32,021 nt of DNA from Fidelibacterota bacterium (GCA_002718285.1 PBAR01000001.1:246950-278970); one strand, 5' to 3'. Counted from the stretch's first letter, positions 8,449 through 16,607 are shown. Notes: a model not told the origin generated them from the letters alone. Numbers and translations: made by a program.

Positions 8449-11400
8449 ATGCGAATAATTATATTAATATTTATATTTTTGTTTCCTTTGCTAATAGGTC
8501 AGTCTTTTGGACAGAATAAAATCCAGTATCGAAACTTTGACTGGTCCTACATTCAGTCGCCGCACTTTGACATTTACTTTTATGGAGGCGAGCAAGATCT
8601 AGCTGAATTTACTGCAGATATTGCTGAAGAAGCTTATGAACAAATTTCTCTACATCTTCGTTGGGACTTAAAACGTCGAGTTTCAATAATGGTTTATAAT
8701 TCTCATAATGAGTTTCAACAGACTAATATTGTATCAACTTATATGTATGAAGGGATTGGTGGAGTAACAGAATTATTTAAAAACCGTGTTGTTTTCCCTT
8801 TCGAAGGAAATTATGAACAGTTTCGCCATGTGATTCACCATGAACTAGTTCATGCTGTGATAAATGATATGGTTTATGGTGGAAGTATGCAGAATATGGT
8901 TACAAGTAGAACAAAAATTAGAGTTCCTCTTTGGGCTAATGAAGGTTTGGCAGAATTTTTAAGTTCAAATTGGGATACAAAAGCGGATATGGTTTTACGT
9001 GATATTGCTGTTCATGAAAGGATGCCCTCAGTTCAAGAGTTGAATTATTTTATGGCCTATAAAGGAGGACAGTCTCTTTGGCGTTTTATTTCCACTAAAT
9101 ATGGTCGTGAAAAAATTGGAGATGTGTTTCGATCCATGAAGCGAACACAAAATGCAGAGCGGGGTTATGAACAAGCACTTGGAATGAAATATGATGACCT
9201 AACTATTCAATGGCATAAGTATTTGAAGAAGGAATATTGGCCAGATATTGCGGATAGAGACCCAATTGAAGATATTGCAGAAAAGTTAACCGATCATAAA
9301 AAAGAAAGAAATTTTTACAATGTTAGTCCAGCTTTATCACCAGATGGAAGTATGGTTGCTGCCCTTTCAGATCAATCTGGTTATTTTGATATTGTTTTAT
9401 TTAATGCAATGACTGGGAAAAAAATTAAAAGTCTTGTTAAGGGTAGCCGGTCAGTAAATTTTGAAGAATTAAAATGGTTACAGCCAGGTATTTCCTGGTC
9501 TCCAGATAATAAATCAATAGTTTTTGCTGCTAAATCTGGTAAAGGAGATGCTTTACACATTGTTGATATAGGCACTAAAAAATCAAAGAAAATAGAAATA
9601 GAGCTGGATGGTTTATTCTCAGCATCTTGGAGCCCAATAGGAAATGAAATTGCTTTTGTTGGGAATAAAGGTGGTGCTAGTGATATTTACATCTATAATA
9701 TAGATACAAAAAAATATTCCCAATTAACTAAAGATAGATTTTCAGATTCTTACCCATCTTGGAATCCCGAAGGGACACATATAACGTTCGTATCAGATAG
9801 AGGAGATAAGATATCTGGATTATTAGTGGGGGATATGAGTGACCATGATTTTAGCCAAACTGATATTTATATAATTGATAAAAATTCTGGCTCTATCTCA
9901 CGGGTTACAGATACAGACTATAATGAGTCGCATCCAGTATGGGCCAATACGGAAAAAACTCTTCTTTATACAGCAGATTTTAATGGAGTTTGGAATCTTT
10001 ACTATAAACACTTAAATGAAAAAGTTAGTTCTCAAAATAGTATTGTAATTGGCGATGTTGAGCCATATGCAGTTACCAATGTTCTAACTGGGTTACAACA
10101 ACCTACTATTTCTAAAAATGATGACAGGGTAGTTTTTGCAGGATATTCTGGAATTGGATGGGATCTATACAGTGTTGTTAATCCAATGAATCTAAAAGCG
10201 AAATTGATAGAGCCAACCCAATTTATAAAAAGAAAATCCTTAAATAATGAACAGATTACGGATCTTAGAAAAAATAAAAAACGAAAGGATATTGCAGAAA
10301 ACAATGGAAATTTTTCTAATTGGATATTTGCTCCTGGATATAGCCACCTTAATTCAAATATAGCTCATTCTCCACATGTTGAACAAATTCCTGTAGATAG
10401 TGCAGAGATAAATGGTCGCCATATACCCCAAACCTATAAAACAAGATTTACATTGGATTTAATCAGCGGAAATCTACAGATTAGTAATGTATTTGGCACA
10501 CAGGGCATGACTTATTTTGCTTTTAGTGATATTCTTGGTGATCACCAGATCGCATTTGGCACTGAAATGGTTTTAACGCTAGAAAGCAGTGATTATTATT
10601 TTTATTACGCATACCTTAAAAATAGACAAGACTATCATTTAATGGCCTTTCAGAATGCTGACTTTTTTACTATTAATAGCTATAGTTATTATGGATATAA
10701 TACATTAGCAAGGTTACGGCACTATGGACTACAGGGTTTTGTATCAAATCCGTTTAGCCGATATAATCGTATCGATATAGGATTATCTTGGCATAATATT
10801 GATTATTCAATATTAGAGCCTCAAGCTAATGAATATGAAATGCAATATGTAGAGACTAATTCCACAAAATATTCTGCAGTACTTCCTACTTTCAGTTGGA
10901 TATATGATAATTCTGTTTTTGGATTTACAGGTCCAATAGATGGTTTTCGGCAAAATTCATCGCTTACTATTAATCCTGGATATGGTTCAACAAACAATTT
11001 AAAATTCCGAACATTGAAACTAGATGCTCGTAAATACTGGAGGTGGGGTAGAGATTATACTTTAGCAGTAAGAGGATTTTTGGGAAAAAGTTTTGGCCCA
11101 GATAAACAACAATTTTTCATGGGAGGTATTCCATATTTACTTGGCGGCATTGGTGAGACAAACGGGCAAAGGGATTTAGGTAATTACAGGGATGTTATTT
11201 TAGATACATCAAATGCTTCTTTAATTCATGATATTTATTTTACTGAATATGCATTTCCACTTCGAGGGGCTAGATTTGCTGAACGATTTGGATCAACAGT
11301 TGCTTTAGCTAATATTGAAATTAGATTTCCATTTATAAACTATCTTGCTTTGGGTTTTCCCTTAAAAGTTATTTTTGGCAATATTCGTGGTCATGCTTTT

Positions 11401-11631
11401 GTTGATATTGGTGCTTCTTGGAATAATGCTGATGAATTTTCTTCTCAATCTTGGCCAATTAGATATGGATCAAATATTTCCGGAAAATTTTCTCCAATTG
11501 TTTCCACAGCTGGGTTAGGAACTAAAATAAATCTAGGATATTTTTTACTTCGTATCGAAACTGCGTGGGATAAAAACCCCAATGGATACTCGAAGCCACA
11601 ATGGTATTTTTCCCTCGGCCCTGACTGGTAA
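8449..11631 (+). CDS. Metalloprotease / TolB-like beta-propeller / surface-antigen beta-barrel fusion protein
   Basis: This 1060-aa exported protein has a signal peptide (about residues 1-21). First comes a gluzincin-type peptidase domain with HELVH at 131-135 and a downstream WANEGLAEF (162-170) supplying a likely glutamate ligand, like peptidase MA. Next is a TolB/WD40-like beta-propeller at about 285-570 with repeated SPDG/SPDN/SPIG/NPEG blade motifs followed by DIYIYN-like strands. The C-terminal part (about 690-1060) is beta-strand-rich, with FFMGGIPYLLGG and RGARFAERFGS motifs as in bacterial surface-antigen/Omp85 barrels. It ends in Trp, the usual outer-membrane terminal aromatic. It probably sits in the outer membrane with the protease and propeller in the periplasm. 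Proteolytic activity is predicted, and the substrate is unknown. Confidence 0.85.
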   Translation: MRIIILIFIFLFPLLIGQSFGQNKIQYRNFDWSYIQSPHFDIYFYGGEQDLAEFTADIAEEAYEQISLHLRWDLKRRVSIMVYNSHNEFQQTNIVSTYMYEGIGGVTELFKNRVVFPFEGNYEQFRHVIHHELVHAVINDMVYGGSMQNMVTSRTKIRVPLWANEGLAEFLSSNWDTKADMVLRDIAVHERMPSVQELNYFMAYKGGQSLWRFISTKYGREKIGDVFRSMKRTQNAERGYEQALGMKYDDLTIQWHKYLKKEYWPDIADRDPIEDIAEKLTDHKKERNFYNVSPALSPDGSMVAALSDQSGYFDIVLFNAMTGKKIKSLVKGSRSVNFEELKWLQPGISWSPDNKSIVFAAKSGKGDALHIVDIGTKKSKKIEIELDGLFSASWSPIGNEIAFVGNKGGASDIYIYNIDTKKYSQLTKDRFSDSYPSWNPEGTHITFVSDRGDKISGLLVGDMSDHDFSQTDIYIIDKNSGSISRVTDTDYNESHPVWANTEKTLLYTADFNGVWNLYYKHLNEKVSSQNSIVIGDVEPYAVTNVLTGLQQPTISKNDDRVVFAGYSGIGWDLYSVVNPMNLKAKLIEPTQFIKRKSLNNEQITDLRKNKKRKDIAENNGNFSNWIFAPGYSHLNSNIAHSPHVEQIPVDSAEINGRHIPQTYKTRFTLDLISGNLQISNVFGTQGMTYFAFSDILGDHQIAFGTEMVLTLESSDYYFYYAYLKNRQDYHLMAFQNADFFTINSYSYYGYNTLARLRHYGLQGFVSNPFSRYNRIDIGLSWHNIDYSILEPQANEYEMQYVETNSTKYSAVLPTFSWIYDNSVFGFTGPIDGFRQNSSLTINPGYGSTNNLKFRTLKLDARKYWRWGRDYTLAVRGFLGKSFGPDKQQFFMGGIPYLLGGIGETNGQRDLGNYRDVILDTSNASLIHDIYFTEYAFPLRGARFAERFGSTVALANIEIRFPFINYLALGFPLKVIFGNIRGHAFVDIGASWNNADEFSSQSWPIRYGSNISGKFSPIVSTAGLGTKINLGYFLLRIETAWDKNPNGYSKPQWYFSLGPDW

Positions 11632-11680
11632 AACTCGTGCTTTTATGGTTTGGCCATGAAAGGTAATTTTTCTAATCATC

Positions 11681-13030
11681 ATGGTTAAATTAAAAACTAA
11701 GACTGTATTTCTTTGTTCTGCATGTGGTAATGATTTTCCTAAATGGAATGGCCAGTGTCCATCTTGTAGAGAATGGGGGACTCTTTCTGAATTAATAATA
11801 TCATCTAAAAAGAATAGAAAAAATACTGAAATTAGAGAATCAAAATTTCTTCCAGATTTATTAGATAGAAAGCCCATTGAAAGATTTACTACAGGGCTTA
11901 AAGAAATAGATAGGGTATTGGGAGGGGGATTGCTTTCCGGTGCATTGATTTTACTTGGTGGTAGTCCAGGAATTGGTAAATCTACACTTGCTCTCCATAT
12001 ATGTTCAGGGATTAATCGTAAAGGACTGTACATATCTGCGGAAGAAAGTGAAGAACAAGTTGCGTTAAGGTCCAACCGACTTAAAATTAATTGTAATCAT
12101 CTCCATTTATCAGGTGAAAACAAACTTGATGGAATTATCACACACATGGATCGAATAATGCCAGAATTTGTAGTTATAGATTCTATCCAGACAATAGTGA
12201 ACTCCAGTTTAGATTCTTTACCTGGTTCTCCTAGTCAAATTCGTGACTGTGGTCAAAGGCTATTAGAAATTTCAAAACAAAGAAATATCACAATTTTGAT
12301 TGTAGGCCATGTTACTAAAGAAGGAACAATCGCTGGTCCTAAGATGCTTGAGCATATGGTAGATACTGTTTTGTATATGGATGGTGATGATCGTTATAAC
12401 CATCGTATTTTAAGATCAGCTAAAAATCGCTTTGGTGCCACTCATGAAGTTGGGATTTTTAATATGGATTCAGAAGGGCTAAAAGAGGTTTCGAATCCTT
12501 CTGAAATGTTTTTATCAGAACGAAGTATAAATATACCTGGAACTAGTATTTATCCATCTTTAGAGGGAACTCGCCCTATTTTAGTGGAAGTGCAAGTATT
12601 AGTATCAAATACTAATTTTGGTATACCTCAACGAAACGTAAATGGATTAGATTATAAACGTTTATCCATGCTTGTTGCCGTCCTTGAGAAAAGAATGGAG
12701 TTAGCTATGGGGACTAAAGATATTTTTGTTAATATTGTTGGCGGACTTAGAGTTGATGATCCAGCAGCAGACCTTGCCATTATTTGTTCAATTGCTTCCA
12801 GTGTAATGGATCTGCCTATTGATGAGAATATTGTTCTTTTAGGGGAGGTTGGTTTGGCAGGAGAAGTACGATCTATTAGCCAGTTGGAGCATCGATTAAC
12901 CGAAGCGGAAACACTAGGGTTCAAGACAGCTATTGTCCCCGCTTCCAGTCTTAACAATAAAATAGAAAAGCTAAAGATTGATTTGATACCTGCCAAATTT
13001 GTAAAAGATGCCTTTAAAATATTGTTTTAG
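11681..13030 (+). CDS. radA: DNA repair protein RadA (Sms)
   Basis: This 449-aa protein has the full RadA layout: an N-terminal C4 zinc finger (C12, C15, C26, C29), a RecA-like ATPase with Walker A GGSPGIGKST at 93-102 and a Walker B-like FVVIDSIQ, the RadA-specific KNRFG motif at 248-252, and a C-terminal Lon-protease-like domain containing GGLRVDDPAADLAI. RadA is a DnaB-like helicase that drives branch migration in homologous recombination. Length and motifs are normal. It lies about 50 nt downstream of the barrel-fusion gene on the same strand; no hairpin terminator is visible between them. Confidence 0.97.
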   Translation: MVKLKTKTVFLCSACGNDFPKWNGQCPSCREWGTLSELIISSKKNRKNTEIRESKFLPDLLDRKPIERFTTGLKEIDRVLGGGLLSGALILLGGSPGIGKSTLALHICSGINRKGLYISAEESEEQVALRSNRLKINCNHLHLSGENKLDGIITHMDRIMPEFVVIDSIQTIVNSSLDSLPGSPSQIRDCGQRLLEISKQRNITILIVGHVTKEGTIAGPKMLEHMVDTVLYMDGDDRYNHRILRSAKNRFGATHEVGIFNMDSEGLKEVSNPSEMFLSERSINIPGTSIYPSLEGTRPILVEVQVLVSNTNFGIPQRNVNGLDYKRLSMLVAVLEKRMELAMGTKDIFVNIVGGLRVDDPAADLAIICSIASSVMDLPIDENIVLLGEVGLAGEVRSISQLEHRLTEAETLGFKTAIVPASSLNNKIEKLKIDLIPAKFVKDAFKILF

Positions 13031-13109
13031 ATGTAATAGATGAACGAAGAAAATTCTAAGGAATAGAATATAATATTCATAGTTAGAGGATTAAAAAAAT
13101 TAATTTATA

Positions 13110-14243
13110 ATGAAATTTACGATAAATATAAATGATCATAATACAGCTGCACGTACAGGTATTTTAAAAACAGATCACGGCTTAATTAATACTCCTGTTT
13201 TTATGCCGGTAGGAACATTAGGGGCAGTTAAAACTATGGCTCCAAATGATTTAGAAGAAATTCGTTCACAGGTAATTTTAGGAAATTCTTATCATCTTTA
13301 TTTGCGGCCTGGTTTTGACATAATAAATGAAGCTGGCGGATTACATAAATTTAGTGCTTGGGATGGCCCTATATTAACAGACAGTGGTGGATTTCAGGTT
13401 TTTTCCTTATCAAAGTTGAATAAGATAACTGATGATGGTTTAGAATTTCAATCCCACTTAGATGGGAGTAGACATTTTTTTTCTCCTGAATTTTCTATGG
13501 AAATTCAACGAAATCTAGGTGCGGATATTATTATGGCATTTGATGAATGTCCCCCAGGAAATTCCGATATAAATACATTAAAATATGCAGTAGAAAGAAC
13601 ATATCAGTGGATGAAGCGATGCGATGTCTGGCTCAAAAAAAATCCCGAACTTTATAATTATAAACAAACAATATTCCCTATTATTCAAGGATCTATTAAT
13701 CATGAATTAAGGAAACTTAGCGCTGAAGCATTGATTCCATTTTCTATCTGCGGTATCGCTATTGGTGGACTTGCAGTGGGTGAAGCAAAAAATGCGATGT
13801 ATGATACCATAGAATTTTGTGACAGTATTCTACCTAAAGATCAACCCCGTTATCTAATGGGTGTTGGTAAACCCACTGATTTATTACAATCAGTCCGTCG
13901 TGGTGTGGATATGTTTGATTGTGTAATTCCTACCAGAAATGGTAGAAACGGACATATTTTTACTTCTGATGGTGTCATAAACATAAAAAATGAAAAATAT
14001 AAAAAAGATCTTTCATTCGTTGATTCTAAAAGCTCCCATATTTGGGGTAGTACTTTTTCAAAGTCATATTTAAGGCATTTATTTAATGTAAGTGAGGTGC
14101 TAGGTCTTCGTATCGCTTCTACTTTAAACTTATCCTACTATATTGATCTTATGACGACTATTCAAAAAAAAATTTCTCAAGGTAATTTTGATAATTGGTC
14201 AAAATCTTTACTTTTAGATATGAAAAATATGAAAGGTATGTGA
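13110..14243 (+). CDS. tgt: tRNA-guanine transglycosylase (queuine tRNA-ribosyltransferase) lacking the zinc site
   Basis: This 377-aa protein matches bacterial Tgt along its length. Tgt exchanges guanine 34 of GUN anticodons for preQ1. The catalytic residues are present: D91 in DSGGFQ (general base) and D270 in MFDCVIPTRNGRNGH (nucleophile), with GGLAVGE at 219-225 in the substrate pocket. The structural zinc ligands are not: where E. coli has C302, C304, C307 and H333, an ungapped alignment puts S308, H310, G313 and L339 here. Flanking family landmarks (SYLRHL, LGLRI, YYIDLM) keep their register, so this is not a frameshift. The stop codon overlaps the Nudix start by 1 nt (TGATG). Identity is firm; whether it is active without zinc is open. 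Confidence 0.94.
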   Translation: MKFTININDHNTAARTGILKTDHGLINTPVFMPVGTLGAVKTMAPNDLEEIRSQVILGNSYHLYLRPGFDIINEAGGLHKFSAWDGPILTDSGGFQVFSLSKLNKITDDGLEFQSHLDGSRHFFSPEFSMEIQRNLGADIIMAFDECPPGNSDINTLKYAVERTYQWMKRCDVWLKKNPELYNYKQTIFPIIQGSINHELRKLSAEALIPFSICGIAIGGLAVGEAKNAMYDTIEFCDSILPKDQPRYLMGVGKPTDLLQSVRRGVDMFDCVIPTRNGRNGHIFTSDGVINIKNEKYKKDLSFVDSKSSHIWGSTFSKSYLRHLFNVSEVLGLRIASTLNLSYYIDLMTTIQKKISQGNFDNWSKSLLLDMKNMKGM

Positions 14244-14722
14244 TGGCAGATATATTGGTTAGAGTAATTGATGCATATGTATTTCGTCGGACTAAAGAAG
14301 GGATTAAATTTTTGTTATTAAAACGTTCTAAGACCAAAATTTATGAACATCTTTGGCAGGGAGTTGCTGGAAAAATAAAAAATAAAGAGAAAGCTTGGGA
14401 AGGGGCTATTCGCGAACTAAAGGAAGAAACAGGATTAGACCCAGTGAATATGTTTGTAGCAGACCACGTAAGTAAATTTTATGAGGTTTACGGTAATAGG
14501 GTTAATTTTGTTCCTGTATTTGGAATTGAAGTTTGCACAAAAGAAGTGATATTATCCGAAGAACATTGTGATTTTCTTTGGGTAGATTTAAAAACTGCAA
14601 GGGATATACTTGTCTGGAAAGGACAAAAAGAAGGTATTACTTCTGTGGCTGATATGCTTAATTCAAATGATGATCGATTTAAATGGTCAGAAGTTGATTT
14701 AAACACAAAGGATAAAAAGTAA
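14243..14722 (+). CDS. Nudix hydrolase
   Basis: This 159-aa protein has a complete Nudix box at residues 43-65 fitting GX5EX7REUXEEXGU (G43, E49, R57, E58, E61, E62, G64). The family cleaves nucleoside diphosphates linked to another moiety. The surrounding sequence (LWQGVAGK before the box) resembles small dNTP or dihydroneopterin triphosphate pyrophosphatases, but the substrate cannot be fixed. I chose ATG 14243, which overlaps the tgt stop as TGATG, over an in-frame ATG 48 nt upstream that would add 16 residues inside tgt with no Nudix homology. It is translationally coupled to tgt and about 50 nt ahead of the selenoprotein gene. Confidence 0.9.
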   Translation: MADILVRVIDAYVFRRTKEGIKFLLLKRSKTKIYEHLWQGVAGKIKNKEKAWEGAIRELKEETGLDPVNMFVADHVSKFYEVYGNRVNFVPVFGIEVCTKEVILSEEHCDFLWVDLKTARDILVWKGQKEGITSVADMLNSNDDRFKWSEVDLNTKDKK

Positions 14723-14761
14723 AATTTATTGTTAGAGTACAATTTTTATATTAAAAAATCT

Positions 14762-14768
14762 AGGAGGT
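14762..14768 (+). promoter_or_regulatory. Strong Shine-Dalgarno sequence of the selenoprotein gene
   Basis: AGGAGGT lies 3-4 nt upstream of ATG 14772, a near-perfect anti-Shine-Dalgarno match and the strongest I see in the window. It fixes the peroxiredoxin start upstream of the in-frame TGA and argues against starting at the internal ATG (14973) that a standard gene caller would pick. Confidence 0.85.
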
Positions 14769-14771
14769 ATA

Positions 14772-15227
14772 ATGTTAAAAGAAAAAACTAAAGCACCAGA
14801 CTTCACACTTGAAAATCAAGATGGGAACTTAGTTTCTTTAACTGATTTATTAGGGAAGAAAGTATTGCTTTGGTTTTATCCAAAGGCCAACACCCCTGGA
14901 TGAACAATCGAAGGTAAAGAACTCCGGGATGAGTTCCAAAATTTTCAAAAGAAAAACACTATAATTCTTGGGATGAGTTCTGATTCTGTGAAAGCCCAAA
15001 AAAATTTTTGCACAAAACATGAATTCCCCTTTTCACTTCTTTCTGATCCAGATAAAATAGTAATACGTTCTTATGAGGCTATTGGAATGAAAAAAATGTA
15101 TGGTAAAGAATATGAAGGGATTTTTCGAATATCTTATTTGATTGATGAAACTGGAATGATAGAAAAAGCGTATGAAAAAGTAAAACCTAAGGATCATGCT
15201 CAGCAGGTTTTAGCGGATCTAAATTAA
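14772..15227 (+). CDS. Selenocysteine-containing peroxiredoxin (BCP/PrxQ family), UGA recoded at residue 44
   Basis: Read through the in-frame TGA at 14901-14903, this is a 151-aa thioredoxin-fold peroxiredoxin of the BCP/PrxQ type that reduces peroxides. The start APDFTLENQDG, the active site FYPKANTPG-U-T with T41 and P42, then R52 and FSLLSDPDK, are standard family landmarks. The TGA falls exactly where BCP proteins have the peroxidatic Cys. The usual resolving Cys five residues later is Lys49; instead Cys80 lies 36 residues downstream, as in PrxQ enzymes with the resolving Cys in helix 3. A SECIS-like hairpin follows the TGA. No other stop interrupts the frame. It sits behind tgt and the Nudix gene. 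The SelA, SelB and tRNA-Sec genes are not in this window. A sequencing error of TGC to TGA is unlikely given the hairpin. Confidence 0.9.
14901..14936 (+). promoter_or_regulatory. Bacterial SECIS element with the recoded UGA codon
   Basis: The UGA is at 14901-14903. A perfect 6-bp stem GAACUC (14919-14924) pairs with GAGUUC (14931-14936) around a 6-nt loop CGGGAU. The loop starts 21 nt after the UGA, and a G occupies the second loop position. Both agree with the published bacterial SECIS consensus (loop about 16-37 nt after UGA, G in the first two loop bases). A weaker 3-bp lower stem (14910-14912 with 14944-14946) could extend it. It should recruit SelB with Sec-tRNA. Confidence 0.82.
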
Positions 15228-16165
15228 AGATAAATGTATAATGTCCCATCACGGAACGATAATCTATTTTTCTCATCATCTAGGTATCCCATCATTACGG
15301 AATGCCCCTTGATTAAAAGCACATTTTTTCTTTTGCTAAAATTTGTAAGGTGGATAGGTTGTTTTCCCAAAGAAAGCACAGCACTGTTTTCAGGGCAGAT
15401 AGATAGTTGGTTGCTTTTGAACTCTTCTAGGTGTTTTAGATCTTTTCGTATGAAAAAAGTACTGTTCTGATCTTTCTCTGATATTGTTATATCGGGTTTT
15501 GAATTTGTAAATATACAACCGCAGTATATAGGTAAAATTACTTTAAGTACTGCCCACGAAGTAGAATTTGACTCTAAGTCACAGAAAATCCTTGTCCGGC
15601 TCTTTATCCCTGTAATTTTTTGAATAGAATTAGTGTTAGAAAGTAGATTGTAATGTGATAAACGTATCCCTTTTTCTGGTGACCAAAATACCAATGCTTC
15701 GTCACTAAGTAGTGCTTTATATTTTGGATTATAATTAAATGGCAGGTTATTGATAATCTCAAACAAATCTACATTATTTTTTATCAAATGATTTGTTTTA
15801 CAGGATCGTTTAGCATTTTCTATTTCTGAGGATTCAAGTATTACTGCTGATGCACCCAAACTCCATATACCAAATAATAGAATCCCAGTTTGCGGGAATC
15901 CTATATCTTGTATAATTACTCTTTCTTTGGGTTTTATTTTTAAACTGTCAAGCCAATAGGCAGTTTGATGGACAAGTTCGTAGAATTTGTAGTTAGTAAT
16001 CTTGTTTTTCTCATAGATTATTTGTTCAGAAAATTTGATATTTTGTCCCTCTATAAGTGAATACATATTTGGATAAGGAACCATATATTCAATAGGTTCT
16101 ACATTTCCAAAACATTGGGCTTTATAAATATTGGTTTTAATATTATTATTCAATTTTTCCTTCAT
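15224..16165 (-). CDS. Half-length, P-loop-less AMP-binding (ANL superfamily)-like protein
   Basis: This protein of about 313 aa resembles the large N-terminal domain of acyl-CoA/AMP-forming synthetases: NYKFYELVHQTAYWLDSLKIKPKERVII, then GIWSLGASAVILESS, then LSHYNLLSNTNSI, and finally GHSVMMGYLDDEKNRLSFRDGTL. It lacks the TSGTTGxPK phosphate-binding loop (WSPEKGIR stands at 161-168) and stops just where TGD, the hinge and the C-terminal lysine domain should begin. Catalysis of adenylation is therefore unlikely. It may be a decayed gene or a repurposed acyl-binding protein. Starts at 16165, 16174 or 16177 are possible, with no clear ribosome site. Its stop codon overlaps that of the selenoprotein gene in the palindrome TTAA, so the two genes are tail-to-tail. 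Confidence 0.65.
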   Translation of the reverse strand: MKEKLNNNIKTNIYKAQCFGNVEPIEYMVPYPNMYSLIEGQNIKFSEQIIYEKNKITNYKFYELVHQTAYWLDSLKIKPKERVIIQDIGFPQTGILLFGIWSLGASAVILESSEIENAKRSCKTNHLIKNNVDLFEIINNLPFNYNPKYKALLSDEALVFWSPEKGIRLSHYNLLSNTNSIQKITGIKSRTRIFCDLESNSTSWAVLKVILPIYCGCIFTNSKPDITISEKDQNSTFFIRKDLKHLEEFKSNQLSICPENSAVLSLGKQPIHLTNFSKRKNVLLIKGHSVMMGYLDDEKNRLSFRDGTLYIYL

Positions 16166-16319
16166 TATATACATCATAATTAATATGAAAAAGAACAATA
16201 GTACCAATAACTACAATTCTGCTAATTGGTTTTCCATCACCAATTTCTTCAATCTGGCGAAAAGATAATTGTAGGTTATTTGGAATAAATACGGTTAAAA
16301 TAAGAAAAAGGTGCAACAT
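16146..16319 (-). CDS. Possible 57-aa exported small protein
   Basis: The ORF starts at ATG 16319 and begins MLHLFLILTVFIPNNLQLSF, which looks like a signal peptide, followed by a polar stretch RQIEEIGDGKPISRIVVIG and a charged end. It overlaps the start of the AMP-binding-like gene by about 20 nt in another frame. No strong ribosome-binding site is visible and I recognise no family. It could be a genuine small secreted protein, or the remnant of a longer gene that was cut when the half-length AMP-binding protein arose. Confidence 0.3.
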   Translation of the reverse strand: MLHLFLILTVFIPNNLQLSFRQIEEIGDGKPISRIVVIGTIVLFHINYDVYNEGKIE

Positions 16320-16607
16320 TATATTTCATATCTTCAGAAAGAGTCTATACAATCGCAATAGGTAATTAGACTATAGTTCCAATGAATAATTTATAAGTTT
16401 CTTGGTAATAATGTTCTAAGGAATTAAAAATCACAATAAATTTTACGAATTTGTTTCTAAAAAATGCACTTGTTCTATACTTACTTAAAATAGCTTTTAT
16501 CAAAAATAAATCAGAATAATAAAGCTATGTCTTTTTGTAATCTTTTATTTGCGTGATTAATAAGAAATATTCATAATATTTAAAACAAACTATTAATATA
16601 AATTGTT
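16320..16607. other. Intergenic region without a recognised gene
   Basis: This is a strongly AT-rich divergent spacer between the minus-strand small ORF/AMP-binding-like gene and the plus-strand sfsA operon. I see no tRNA, repeat, hairpin terminator or sizeable ORF in it. By position it should hold the promoter for the long sfsA-to-symporter gene run, but I cannot pick a convincing -35/-10 pair. Confidence 0.6.

Noticed and set aside
11545..12075. 176-aa minus-strand ORF across the end of the barrel gene and start of radA
   Set aside because: It is the reverse shadow of the RadA zinc finger and Walker A region; no independent coding signal.
14772..14903. Peroxiredoxin as a pseudogene, or TGA reassigned genome-wide
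   Set aside because: The TGA is exactly at the catalytic position and followed by a SECIS hairpin; other genes here (tgt, HIT, Ig-like lipoprotein) use TGA as a normal stop.
14973..15227. Stand-alone 84-aa protein starting at the internal ATG
   Set aside because: It is the C-terminal part of the selenoprotein; the family N-terminus is in frame upstream with a strong ribosome site.
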